A DNA stretch of 9,629 bases from JALOOE01 sp964423545 (GCA_964423545.1 CAYRFV010000223.1:1-9629), one strand, 5' to 3'. Shown: positions 1-6,893, counted from the stretch's first letter. Translations and numbers: made by a program. Notes: generated by a model from the letters alone, not told the origin.

Positions 1-64
1 TCTGGCCGCTACAGACCCAGCAGGCCGCATGTGTCCCCAGCACGTGACGGTCTCGTCAGACCCA

Positions 65-94
65 TTGCATTGGGAGGGGCAACAGGCGTATAAT
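65..94 (+). promoter_or_regulatory. Sigma-70-type promoter for the RCC1-repeat gene
   Basis: A perfect TATAAT hexamer at 89-94 is preceded, after an 18-base spacer, by TTGCAT at 65-70 (three of six matches to TTGACA). Transcription would start near 101, leaving a leader of about 58 bases before the ATG at 159. The -10 box contains the ATG at 93, so that upstream ATG cannot be on this transcript. Nothing else is recognised in positions 1-64. The assignment rests on consensus matching only. Confidence 0.6.
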
Positions 95-158
95 GAACTC
101 AGTCATCGTGGAAGCGCGGGCGCTTCCCTGTCATGATCCGCAGCGAAGGAGGTGCGTG

Positions 159-2270
159 ATGAATGACAGAAGGTATAGCTGCAACGGCAACTCCGCTGCG
201 CCTCGCGGTCTTCGTCACGACCGGAGGCCGACCGATCATCTTCTCCTGCTCACCTGGCTGGCTGCGCTGGGCCTGGCAATCGCTGCCTGGCTCTGCGCCG
301 CCGCGCCAGCCTTCGCGTCTGAGGGATCGCCGGTCATCGAGGATGGAACGGTCGCGTTCTCGTTGAGCGCCGGCGGATTCCACTCCTGCGCCCTGACCGG
401 AGGCGGCCATGCGGTCTGTTGGGGCAAGAGCTACCCGCCGGGAGCCAGCGTCCCTGTCGGTGTGAGCTTCCGGCAGCTCTCCGCCGGCGCCTCACACGCG
501 TGTGGCTTGAAAATGGACGGCACGGTGGCCTGTTGGGGCCCCGATTCCAGCGGGGAAACCCAGCCCCCGGCCGACCTGGGCCTGGCGCGCCAGATCGGAG
601 CCGGGTGGCTGCACTCGTGCGCAGTGCGCGCGGCGGGCGCGGTGGCGTGCTGGGGACGCAACGCCGAGGGCCAGAGCACGGTGCCCGGCGACCTTGGCCT
701 GGCGCGCCAGGTAGGCGGCGGCGTCCAGCACACGTGCGCCGTGAAGAGCGACAATACGGTGGCGTGCTGGGGCGGCAATGGGTCATTCCAGGCAACCGTG
801 CCGCCTGGGCTGGGGCCGGTGCGCCTGTTGGCGGTCGGTGACTACCACACCTGCGCGATCAAGGTGGACGGCACGGTCGCGTGTTGGGGATCCAACTACC
901 ACGGCCAGGCTGTGCCGCCCGCCGGGCTGAACGGTGTGGTCGGGTTGAGCGCGGGCTGGGGCCACAGCTGTGCACTCAGGGCCGACGGCAGCATCGTCTG
1001 CTGGGGGCGCAATGCCGAAGGCCAGAGCGCCGTGCCTGCCAGCCTGGGCCAGGCGCGCCAGGTGAGCGCCGGCTACACGCATACGTGTGCGATCAAGATG
1101 GACGGCCAGATTGCCTGCTGGGGCAGCAACAGCGACGGCCAGTCGAGCCCCCCGATGTCCCTCTACAGCAGCATGGCCGTGAGCGCAGGCTACTGGCATG
1201 CATACGCAACCCAAGGGACGGGCGCGACCGTCTTTTGGGGCAACAGCGATTCGGGACAGGCGCCGCCGCCGGCTGGGTTGGGCCGGGTGCGCCAGACCAG
1301 CGCCGGCGACTGGCACAACTGCGCAGTGAAGGCTGACGGCACGGTGGCGTGCTGGGGACTTAACACCGACGGTCAGGCCGCGGTCCCGCCGACGCTCGGC
1401 GCAGTGAGCATGGTCACGGCCGGCGGCAGGAATTCCTGCGCGCTCAAGCCCGACGGCGGCGTCATCTGCTGGGGCCACAATGGCTCTAACCAGTCGACGC
1501 CGCCGTTCAACCTGGGGCCCGTGACCGAGATCGCGGCAGGCGGTCTCCACGTGTGTTCCGTGAAGGCCGACGGTGCGGCCGGATGCTGGGGCGCGAACTT
1601 TGCGGGCCAATCGCCGGCTCCGTGGAACCTGGGGCCTGTCCTGCAGGTGACCGCCGGCGTCTGGCATAGCTGTGCGCTCAAGCTCGATGGCTCCGTAGCG
1701 TGTTGGGGCAATGACAGCAGCGGACAGGCCAGTCCGCCTGCGGATCTCGGTACAGCGATCCAGATCAGCGCGGGGAACAGCCACACCTGTGCGGTGCGCA
1801 CCGACGGCCGTGTGATGTGCTGGGGCGACCACGCCGGCGCGACGACCCCGCCGACCGACCTCGGCGCGGCTCGCCAGGTCAGTGGCGGCCTGAACTTCAC
1901 CTGTGCGGCGCGCGGCAACGGCTATGTAGCGTGCTGGGGCGCCAACGACCACGGGCAGGCGCCGGTGCTGTCGCTGAACCCGCCCACGCTGCCGGATGCG
2001 GCCATGCAGCACCCCTATAGCCAGCAGCTCAGTGTGACCGCGACGAACTTCGTGCCGAACATCGTCTTCTGGCACCTGGAGGGACGCGAACCGCCAGGCC
2101 TCTACCTGGGCGCCTCCAGCGGTTGGCTCACCGGAACTCCGACGCGGGGCGGAGCATTCACCTTCAAGATCGTGGCCTACGACATTAGGCAGTTCACCGC
2201 CGAACGAACCTATACGCTGACCGTGGACGCGCACTACGTCTACCTGCCGATGGTGTTTCGGACCAGATAA
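159..2270 (+). CDS. Secreted RCC1-repeat protein with C-terminal Ig-like domain
   Basis: This is a 703-residue exported protein. The start at 159 is chosen because a strong Shine-Dalgarno sequence, AAGGAGGT (146-153), lies five bases upstream; the ATG at 93 falls inside the promoter's -10 box. Residues 28-49 form a hydrophobic signal segment with a probable signal peptidase I site after Ala-Phe-Ala (51-53). Residues 69 to about 604 are 14 RCC1-type repeats of 38-39 residues with the pattern SAGxxHxCAxxxDGxVxCWG, followed by N-x-x-GQ and a Pro-rich turn. Thirteen repeats carry two cysteines ten residues apart, and no other cysteine follows the signal peptide. RCC1 repeats build beta-propellers, so 14 blades would suit two seven-bladed propellers (inference). 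Residues about 605-691 resemble a putative Ig/He_PIG domain. The protein ends YLPMVFRTR, a likely surface-targeting tail. The partner or ligand is unknown; eukaryotic RCC1 exchange activity should not be assumed. Confidence 0.9.
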   Translation: MNDRRYSCNGNSAAPRGLRHDRRPTDHLLLLTWLAALGLAIAAWLCAAAPAFASEGSPVIEDGTVAFSLSAGGFHSCALTGGGHAVCWGKSYPPGASVPVGVSFRQLSAGASHACGLKMDGTVACWGPDSSGETQPPADLGLARQIGAGWLHSCAVRAAGAVACWGRNAEGQSTVPGDLGLARQVGGGVQHTCAVKSDNTVACWGGNGSFQATVPPGLGPVRLLAVGDYHTCAIKVDGTVACWGSNYHGQAVPPAGLNGVVGLSAGWGHSCALRADGSIVCWGRNAEGQSAVPASLGQARQVSAGYTHTCAIKMDGQIACWGSNSDGQSSPPMSLYSSMAVSAGYWHAYATQGTGATVFWGNSDSGQAPPPAGLGRVRQTSAGDWHNCAVKADGTVACWGLNTDGQAAVPPTLGAVSMVTAGGRNSCALKPDGGVICWGHNGSNQSTPPFNLGPVTEIAAGGLHVCSVKADGAAGCWGANFAGQSPAPWNLGPVLQVTAGVWHSCALKLDGSVACWGNDSSGQASPPADLGTAIQISAGNSHTCAVRTDGRVMCWGDHAGATTPPTDLGAARQVSGGLNFTCAARGNGYVACWGANDHGQAPVLSLNPPTLPDAAMQHPYSQQLSVTATNFVPNIVFWHLEGREPPGLYLGASSGWLTGTPTRGGAFTFKIVAYDIRQFTAERTYTLTVDAHYVYLPMVFRTR

Positions 2271-2289
2271 GGCGAGTCTCTGGAACGAT

Positions 2290-2336
2290 GCGGCGCGCAG
2301 GCCAGGCGGGCAGGATGCCCAGGCCAATCAGCCGCA
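2290..2336. terminator. Possible bidirectional terminator between convergent genes
   Basis: Between the convergent RCC1-repeat and GH32 genes lie nested inverted repeats: gcggc (2290-2294) with gccgc (2332-2336), ggcc (2300-2303) with ggcc (2322-2325), and gggc (2308-2311) with gccc (2317-2320) around a five-base loop. Together they could fold into a long interrupted hairpin read from either side. There is no T-tract on either strand, so intrinsic termination is uncertain and the position is the main argument. Confidence 0.35.
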
Positions 2337-2367
2337 ACGCGAACGATTCTGAGCGGCCCGCGCGCCT

Positions 2368-3990
2368 TCAGCCATGGATGCCGCGCATCTGCCACGCGTC
2401 AAGCGAGCAGAGGGTTGCGTCGGCGCCTTGCGCTCGCAGCGAAACACCCGTGCTCTCCGCGCGGCCCGGATAGACGCGCACGGCCAGGCACTGGCGACCG
2501 TTGGCGAAGACCTCGACCACACTCTTGTCGACGAAGATGCGCAGCTTGAGCGTCTCGCCCGGCGCCAGATAGACCCCGGCGGTCTCCGGCGCGCGCGACT
2601 CGACATCCGGCAGCTCCGACGCGTAGGAGGTGTCAATCGTGAGCAGGCTATCGCGCGACTCCCAGAATCTGGTCCAGCCGTCGCTGCGATCCCAGTCCAC
2701 GTAGCCCCGCTGTTTGTAGAAGGCGATGCGGGTGTACTCCTCCCTGCCAGGAGCACGCAGCACATTGATCTCGACCATCTGGGCGCTCCAGGGATCGATC
2801 TCCGCAGCGATCTCGACCGCCTTCCCGCCCACACCGTCAAGCAGCACCTCACGGTTGGCCGGCAGGCGTTGGCCCTCCACGCGGCGGTGTTCGCCGCGCA
2901 GTAACTCGAGAGCCCCGGCCGGTTCGATCCCCAAGTCGTTTCTGCCGACCAGGGTCAGACGTCGCGGCAGGCTCAGGATCTGGTTCCAGCCGGGCGTGGG
3001 CTTGGCCGGGTTGATGTTGAAGAGCGCGATCACGCCGCCTTGGCCGTCGGGGGCCGCCGTGGGCGCATGCACGCCGCCGGGGTACCAGGGACCGAAGGTG
3101 AAGCGGCCGCCGTGGGTGACGACAAACTTGTCGCGGCCGGTGTCGTAGTCGCCCAACAGGTAATGGCCGCCGCTCATGTGGCTGAAGTGCAGCAGGATGT
3201 GCCGATCGCCGATCGGCCAGAAGTACGGACACCCGCCGTCATCCCCCGCCAGGCCGTAGATGTCCTCCTCGAGGAACGGATGCAGATACTCCCACGTCGC
3301 CAGGTCGCGCGAGCGATAGAGGAATTGCGCCCGGAGTCGCCGACCACTGGGCCCGTGCGGCAGGGTTCCTCCTGACGTCGAGTAGTAGTAGTCGCCCTTC
3401 CGCCAGATGCACGGATCGTACACGAAGTTGATCGCGCCGGCAGGGAGAGGATTGCCGCCCACGCCAGGCATCTTCTCGTCGCCGGTGGTGCGCGTCCAGA
3501 TCGGCCGCGGGTTGGGGATGACGGCCGTGCCCGTCACTTTCCGCCAGTTCAGAAGCAGCGGATCGCTCGCCACGGCCACCATGTTGCCCAGTTCGTGGCC
3601 GTGGTAGATGGCGATCACGCGATCCTCTTCGACCAACGTCGATCCCGACCAGCAGGCCTCCTCCGGCCCTGGCTCGATCGCATAAGGCAGGTCGCGCCAG
3701 TGGACCAGGTCGTCGCTGACTGCATGGCCCCAGTGGGGCCGCGGATTCGCTGGCGGAAAGGCCTGGTAGAACAGATGCCACTGCCCCTGCCAGAAACAGA
3801 GCCCGTTCGGATCGTTCAATCTGCCTTCCGGGCTGACGAAGTGGTAGAGCGGCCGGTATGGGTCGGCGGCCAGCTCCTGCCGCGACGCTGCAAAGCGACG
3901 CAGCACGGGGTCCTGGCGGAGCTGCGCCTCTTGCGCCGCCCGCCCTGCGTGGGATGGCACTGACTCTGGACGATCTATGGGTTCACCCAT
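2368..3990 (-). CDS. GH32-family beta-fructofuranosidase/levanase homologue with atypical acid/base site
   Basis: This 540-residue protein is a glycoside hydrolase family 32 homologue; members cleave beta-fructosyl bonds in sucrose, inulin or levan. The ATG at 3990 has AGGAG (3996-4000) five bases upstream; the longer GTG start at 4017 has no ribosome site. There is no signal peptide, so it is probably cytoplasmic. The five-bladed propeller shows NDPNG at 59-63 (nucleophile Asp60), WSGS at 114-117, a YDP version of the RDP motif at 191-193 (transition-state Asp192), and HAPTAAPDGQGG from 308. IFVDKSVVEVFANG at 485-498 is typical of the C-terminal beta-sandwich. The usual E-C-P motif, whose Glu is the proton donor, reads DDGGCPYFW at 250-258, with Gly in place of Glu. 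It may belong to a divergent GH32 subgroup with altered chemistry. No sugar transporter or regulator is adjacent. The family call is firm; the substrate is unknown. Confidence 0.9.
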   Translation of the reverse strand: MGEPIDRPESVPSHAGRAAQEAQLRQDPVLRRFAASRQELAADPYRPLYHFVSPEGRLNDPNGLCFWQGQWHLFYQAFPPANPRPHWGHAVSDDLVHWRDLPYAIEPGPEEACWSGSTLVEEDRVIAIYHGHELGNMVAVASDPLLLNWRKVTGTAVIPNPRPIWTRTTGDEKMPGVGGNPLPAGAINFVYDPCIWRKGDYYYSTSGGTLPHGPSGRRLRAQFLYRSRDLATWEYLHPFLEEDIYGLAGDDGGCPYFWPIGDRHILLHFSHMSGGHYLLGDYDTGRDKFVVTHGGRFTFGPWYPGGVHAPTAAPDGQGGVIALFNINPAKPTPGWNQILSLPRRLTLVGRNDLGIEPAGALELLRGEHRRVEGQRLPANREVLLDGVGGKAVEIAAEIDPWSAQMVEINVLRAPGREEYTRIAFYKQRGYVDWDRSDGWTRFWESRDSLLTIDTSYASELPDVESRAPETAGVYLAPGETLKLRIFVDKSVVEVFANGRQCLAVRVYPGRAESTGVSLRAQGADATLCSLDAWQMRGIHG

Positions 3991-4080
3991 GTTGGCTCCT
4001 GACCCGGACAACCGCACGGCCCGGCCTGACGAGCGCGACCAGCGCCGTTTCGGTCGCTGCGCTGCACTCCTCAGATCGCC

Positions 4081-4089
4081 ATCATATCA
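4081..4089 (-). promoter_or_regulatory. Extended -10 promoter for the GH32 gene
   Basis: Read on the minus strand this is TGATATGAT: a TGn extension followed by TATGAT, five of six matches to TATAAT. No convincing -35 hexamer lies 16-18 bases upstream, which is tolerated at extended -10 promoters. It would give a leader of roughly 85 bases before the ATG at 3990. Its position, well past the hairpin that closes the upstream operon, supports independent transcription of the GH32 gene. Confidence 0.45.
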
Positions 4090-4492
4090 CAGTCTGGCGC
4101 GGTGCGCGCACTGAGTTTCGAGGATGCGGCGCCGGTGCGGCAAGACGCCGAGCCGCGGCTCAGCAGGATGAACGCGTTCGGGTTGCGATCGGCAATCACC
4201 GCACGATCGGATCGACTGCGGGTCGTGCATTCTCCCCCGCGCCCAACCACAGCGCGAACTGCTGTGTGGCATCGCGACATGCGGGCGCGCAAAGATCGGG
4301 GCAGGCCAACACCCCGCACTACTGCACCGGGGAGCCATCGGCTCCGGTCGCTGGCTGCGACACAGCGCCGGGCAGACCGGAGTTTTGGCCGTGCGTCACG
4401 AGCGTGCACCGGTCCCGCCGTTGGCGTCAGGCATGGCCGGTTGGCCGATCGGATCCAGAACGCTGTGCTGGCGGCCGTGCTGTTCGGGCCAG
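4090..4492. other. Stretch without a recognisable gene
   Basis: Between the GH32 promoter and the hairpin downstream of the ABM-like gene I see no coding region I can support. Long open frames exist on both strands, but they overlap one another, read as Arg/Ala/Pro-rich sequence without any family motif, run through the convincing ABM-like gene antisense or out of frame, and lack ribosome sites. The only visible structure is a short inverted repeat, cacagc (4248-4253) with gctgtg (4261-4266). Confidence 0.5.
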
Positions 4493-4525
4493 TCGCTGGC
4501 GGTTGGCCCGGCCTGCCGCCAGCGA
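4493..4525 (-). terminator. GC-rich hairpin terminating the four-gene operon
   Basis: A perfect 10-base inverted repeat, tcgctggcgg (4493-4502) and ccgccagcga (4516-4525), encloses a 13-base loop that can itself pair ggc with gcc. It begins 26 bases beyond the stop codon of the ABM-like gene on the minus strand. No T-run follows, so it may act as a rho-assisted terminator or an mRNA 3'-end stabiliser rather than a classical intrinsic terminator. Confidence 0.55.
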
Positions 4526-4551
4526 TTGCGGTCTCGATGTGCTTCGTGAGC

Positions 4552-4848
4552 TCAGGGTTGCGATCGTCCGGCCGCGCGGACGATGGCGCCGTCATGCCAC
4601 TCAGGATCATCGAGGAGCAGAGCGCGCAGGCGCAGGAAGCGCTCGTTCTGCTCCGGGCTCCGCGCGTTGGCCCAGTAGGCTTCCTTGCTCTCAAACACCG
4701 CAACGAGATAGAACACGCCGGGGTCAGCGTCCATCTGGAACACGTAGCCGCCGATCTGGCCGGGCGCGACGCCCATGCTGTCACCCAACGCTTTCAGTTC
4801 CTCGACCCTGGTTGGGTCAATCTTGATCCGTGCAATTGTGCCGTACAT
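4552..4848 (-). CDS. ABM-like dimeric alpha/beta-barrel protein
   Basis: This 98-residue protein resembles the antibiotic biosynthesis monooxygenase (ABM)/dimeric alpha-beta barrel superfamily. The visible order is a beta strand (YGTIARIKID, 2-11), a helix with VEELKALGDS, a strand from about 34 (GYVFQMD), a second strand (VFYLVAVFES, 45-54) and a helix (KEAYWANARSPEQNER, 55-70), the usual ferredoxin-like pattern for these small proteins. The ATG at 4848 has AGGAGG (4854-4859) five bases upstream, so longer in-frame starts further back are not needed. It is the last gene of a probable operon, 37 bases after the preceding stop, and is followed by a strong hairpin. Members range from heme-degrading and quinol monooxygenases to proteins of unknown role, so no reaction is assigned. 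Confidence 0.8.
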   Translation of the reverse strand: MYGTIARIKIDPTRVEELKALGDSMGVAPGQIGGYVFQMDADPGVFYLVAVFESKEAYWANARSPEQNERFLRLRALLLDDPEWHDGAIVRAAGRSQP

Positions 4849-4885
4849 GTTGGCCTCCTGCTCGTGATAGCTGTTCTTAGTTGCC

Positions 4886-5536
4886 TCACTGCAAACTCCG
4901 ATATGCCGCGCGCAAGGACTCTTCGACCTTGCGCCAGTCATCTGCGACATCGGTCGAGTAGCCGCCCGTGATGCGATCCACCGCGACGGCGGCCTGCGCC
5001 CTTAGCTCCGCCGACCGGCGGATCGCATCCGGCGCGGCGCTGAACAAGGAAGCGTGCAGCCGGGCGAGCGCCTCCACCATCGGCTCGATGTCCCCCTCAT
5101 GGCTCGGCGCCTCTATGCGCTCGCGGGCCAGCCGCCGATGCACGACCCAGTATTCCATCTCAAGCGCCGCCAGAGTGCGCGCATCGGTCGAAATGCCACG
5201 CGAACGCCGTGCTTTCTCGTAGAAGCGCTGGAGGTGAGCGGTGGCAGCCGGCACGTCGTTGTCAACCGGCGCGAAGGCAATGCTGGCCCGCACGATGTCG
5301 ATCGCCCCGGCGATCGCGGCCGGCAACGCCATGCCGAACTGCTCCCGGTTCAATTGAACCATCAGCGTGAAAACAGCCGGCCAGTTGCGGTCGTAGTAGG
5401 CCCGCCAACCGGCCGCTTCCAGATGGGCCACGCGTTCCGGGTCGAAGTCAAGCCGCTGGCCGGCATCCGCGGGCTTCGCCCCGCCGAGCGCAGTCCAGAG
5501 CACTGTTATCACGGCGATGCCCGCGAGCCACAGCAC
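4886..5536 (-). CDS. Conserved protein of unknown function with N-terminal membrane anchor
   Basis: This 216-residue protein matches no named enzyme I recognise, although its style (GWRAYYDRNWPAVF near 28-41, FAPVDND near 88-94, TGGYSTDVADDW near 190-201) resembles a family of conserved hypothetical proteins. The start is set at GTG 5536, because AGGGGG (5545-5550) lies eight bases upstream and overlaps the previous gene's stop. An ATG at 5623 would force a 74-base overlap and add an unlikely polar extension. From the GTG start the protein opens with one hydrophobic segment (about residues 2-18), either a signal peptide ending near Ala-Asp-Ala or a membrane anchor. The rest is mostly helical, with many Arg, Ala and Glu. 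It is probably translationally coupled to the SnoaL-like gene before it. Confidence 0.75.
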   Translation of the reverse strand: MLWLAGIAVITVLWTALGGAKPADAGQRLDFDPERVAHLEAAGWRAYYDRNWPAVFTLMVQLNREQFGMALPAAIAGAIDIVRASIAFAPVDNDVPAATAHLQRFYEKARRSRGISTDARTLAALEMEYWVVHRRLARERIEAPSHEGDIEPMVEALARLHASLFSAAPDAIRRSAELRAQAAVAVDRITGGYSTDVADDWRKVEESLRAAYRSLQ

Positions 5537-5544
5537 GGCAGCAG

Positions 5545-5552
5545 CCCCCTCA
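5545..5552 (-). promoter_or_regulatory. Ribosome site overlapping the upstream stop codon
   Basis: On the minus strand the sequence TGAGGGGG joins the stop codon of the SnoaL-like gene (5550-5552) to a G-rich Shine-Dalgarno, with eight bases to the GTG at 5536. The arrangement suggests termination-reinitiation coupling and decides the start of the downstream gene. Confidence 0.5.
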
Positions 5553-5960
5553 GCGTTGCGCCGTGGCGATATGCTTCGCCGTGTCGACGTAGTGACGGAA
5601 GCGAATGACCTGCCCGTTGTCATCGAATGTCCAGAGGTGGATATCCTGATCGCGCAGGCGGCGGCCGGTGGCAGGCGACTCGAATTCGATCTCGGTCTCC
5701 GCCGCCACCTGGTTGGCTCCGGCCATCAAGCAGAGCACGCGGAAGTCCGAGACGCGGAGTCCGCCCATCACCTGGAAGAATGCCAGCGCGCCCGCTTTGC
5801 CGTGCTGCGCTTGCAGCCAAGGCACGCCGGCTTTCTGGGCCGTATTGTCCGCCCACTCCTCCCAACGCACATCGTCGGCCAGGCGGCTCAGGATGGCCGG
5901 AATGTCGCCGCGACCGAACGCTTCATAGATCGCGCCAACGGTGGCAAGATTGTCACTCAT
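5550..5960 (-). CDS. SnoaL-like/NTF2-fold protein
   Basis: This 136-residue protein has the length and layout of a nuclear transport factor 2/SnoaL-like domain, a cone-shaped alpha-plus-beta fold used by ketosteroid isomerases, polyketide cyclases and many uncharacterised proteins. It opens with a helix (NLATVGAIYEAFGRGDIPAI, 4-23), followed by LADDVRWEEW near 27-36, a middle helix (GKAGALAFFQVMGG, 54-67) and long strands with TEIEFESPATGRRL and DIHLWTFDDNGQVIRFRHY, where the acidic and His positions usually line the pocket. The ATG at 5960 has AAGGAG eight bases upstream. It sits 62 bases after the DinB-like gene and runs directly into the next gene's ribosome site. The substrate is not predictable from the sequence. 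Confidence 0.85.
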   Translation of the reverse strand: MSDNLATVGAIYEAFGRGDIPAILSRLADDVRWEEWADNTAQKAGVPWLQAQHGKAGALAFFQVMGGLRVSDFRVLCLMAGANQVAAETEIEFESPATGRRLRDQDIHLWTFDDNGQVIRFRHYVDTAKHIATAQR

Positions 5961-6022
5961 AGGGATCTCTCCTTCATCACGCGGGTTCCGATGCAGGGAT
6001 CAAATGGGCTAATGTAGGTTCA

Positions 6023-6556
6023 TCAGAAGGGGTAGCCTTGCAGCCCCTGCAAGCCCTTCACCGCCGAGATCTCGCCCGTGTGCGCAGCGGCGTTGAGCAC
6101 CAGCAGGGCCATCAGGAATGAGCCGAGGGTCTGCTGGCCCAGGCCCACCGGCGTCATGTCGATGGCCGTCGCCAGGTCATCGTCGCCGAGCGTGGCCAGT
6201 TGCTCGTCCAGTGCAGCGTAGGCGGCCTGGGCGTATTGGCGCAGCACATCCAGATCTACCTGCACCGTGTGCGCCCACTCGATCCAATCGCCTTCCATCG
6301 GGTACGGCTTGTCGAAGCCTGTCTTGCCGGCAAAGGAAGAGAGGGCCAGCGGAGTCTGCCGGCGCACGAAGCCCAGGAACAGGAAGTCGAGGGCGATGAT
6401 ATGATGGGCGTACTGCGCGCCGATGGGGGCCACGCGGCCGCCGGGCGGCTGCCAGTGCGCCTGCTCCGGCGTCACGCCCTGCATGGTAGGTTCCAACCAA
6501 CGATGGTGCGCGGCCTGGAACTGGGCACGGATGGCATTGACGAGGTTCTGTGACAT
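6023..6556 (-). CDS. DinB-like family protein
   Basis: This 177-residue protein resembles the DinB/DUF664 four-helix-bundle superfamily, which includes metal-binding proteins and thiol-dependent transferases. The first helix is MSQNLVNAIRAQFQAAHHRW; the second carries His51-His52 (QYAHHIIALDFLF); the last carries NAAAHTGEI around His159. In classical members three histidines bind a metal, two of them from an H-x3-H pair in the last helix; here that pair reads N-x3-H (Asn155, His159), so the metal site may be altered. The ATG at 6556 has AGGAGA eight bases upstream; an upstream ATG at 6628 is preceded by no comparable site. The gene appears to open the minus-strand run that continues through the SnoaL-like, membrane-anchored and ABM-like genes. 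Confidence 0.82.
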   Translation of the reverse strand: MSQNLVNAIRAQFQAAHHRWLEPTMQGVTPEQAHWQPPGGRVAPIGAQYAHHIIALDFLFLGFVRRQTPLALSSFAGKTGFDKPYPMEGDWIEWAHTVQVDLDVLRQYAQAAYAALDEQLATLGDDDLATAIDMTPVGLGQQTLGSFLMALLVLNAAAHTGEISAVKGLQGLQGYPF

Positions 6557-6893
6557 GGTTCGATTCTCCTGGTCTGAGCGTGTGGTGGGAGGTTCACAGG
6601 ATGTCGATCGGCTGCAGTCGTCGTCCAAGCGCTGGCAAGTGACCTAACCGAACTGCATCATGGCGCCGGGTCCGTCCGCCGGGTCCGTCCGCGTAGTTGT
6701 GCCCTGTCGAAGAGGCGGACGGCGACGATCCTATCGGCCGCGTGCGACAGGATGGTCTGCCCTTCTGCATTGCCCGGCACTGTTCAGCGCGCCCACGCGG
6801 GCTGACTGGGCGCCGTGGCTGCTGATCGTCTCGCTTCTATGACTTTCGGCCGGCGTTTGGCAGACCGAAGCCCGCTCACGTGCTGCATGCTTC
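6557..6893. other. Gene-free spacer with a tandem duplication
   Basis: These 337 bases separate the ester-cyclase-like gene from the DinB-like gene, both on the minus strand. I see no supportable coding region: the short open frames on both strands match nothing and have no ribosome site. The stretch must hold the DinB promoter, but no hexamer pair is convincing. It contains a 13-base tandem repeat and an inverted partner of it, described separately. Confidence 0.5.
6665..6690. repeat. Perfect 13-base tandem duplication
   Basis: The unit gccgggtccgtcc occurs at 6665-6677 and again at 6678-6690 with no mismatch. Each copy contains most of ccgtccgc, and the reverse complement gcggacgg lies at 6715-6722, so the second copy (6685-6692) could form an eight-base stem with a 22-base loop, with the first copy as an alternative partner. 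Confidence 0.85.

Noticed and set aside
93..158. Upstream ATG at 93 as the start of the RCC1-repeat protein
   Set aside because: The ATG lies within the TATAAT box itself and would put a 22-residue extension before the signal peptide; the ATG at 159 has an ideal ribosome site.
363..1979. The periodic 114-117 base pattern as a CRISPR or satellite DNA array
   Set aside because: The periodicity is at protein level; DNA identity between units is patchy and the frame is kept throughout, as expected for RCC1 repeats.
783..2327. A 514-codon open frame antisense to the RCC1-repeat gene
   Set aside because: It is the reverse-strand shadow of a GC-rich repeat array: the periodic codon pattern of the repeats keeps the frame open. 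It has no family motif, no ribosome site, and the plus-strand reading has a promoter, signal peptide and clear repeats.
2374..3963. Several plus-strand open frames opposite the GH32 gene
   Set aside because: The minus-strand GH32 reading shows multiple family motifs in order; the opposite frames show none.
4563..4584. Eight-base inverted repeat (atcgtccg/cggacgat) as a terminator
   Set aside because: It lies inside the last codons of the ABM-like gene, and a better hairpin sits just past the stop codon.
4071..4971. Long overlapping open frames on both strands across the gene-free stretch and the ABM-like gene
   Set aside because: Their translations are Arg/Ala/Pro/Ser-rich without recognisable domains, they contradict one another, and they conflict with the well-supported ABM-like gene.
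6843..6867. ttcgg/ccgaa inverted repeat downstream of the ester-cyclase-like gene as a terminator
   Set aside because: Only five paired bases with a 15-base loop and no T-tract; too weak to list.
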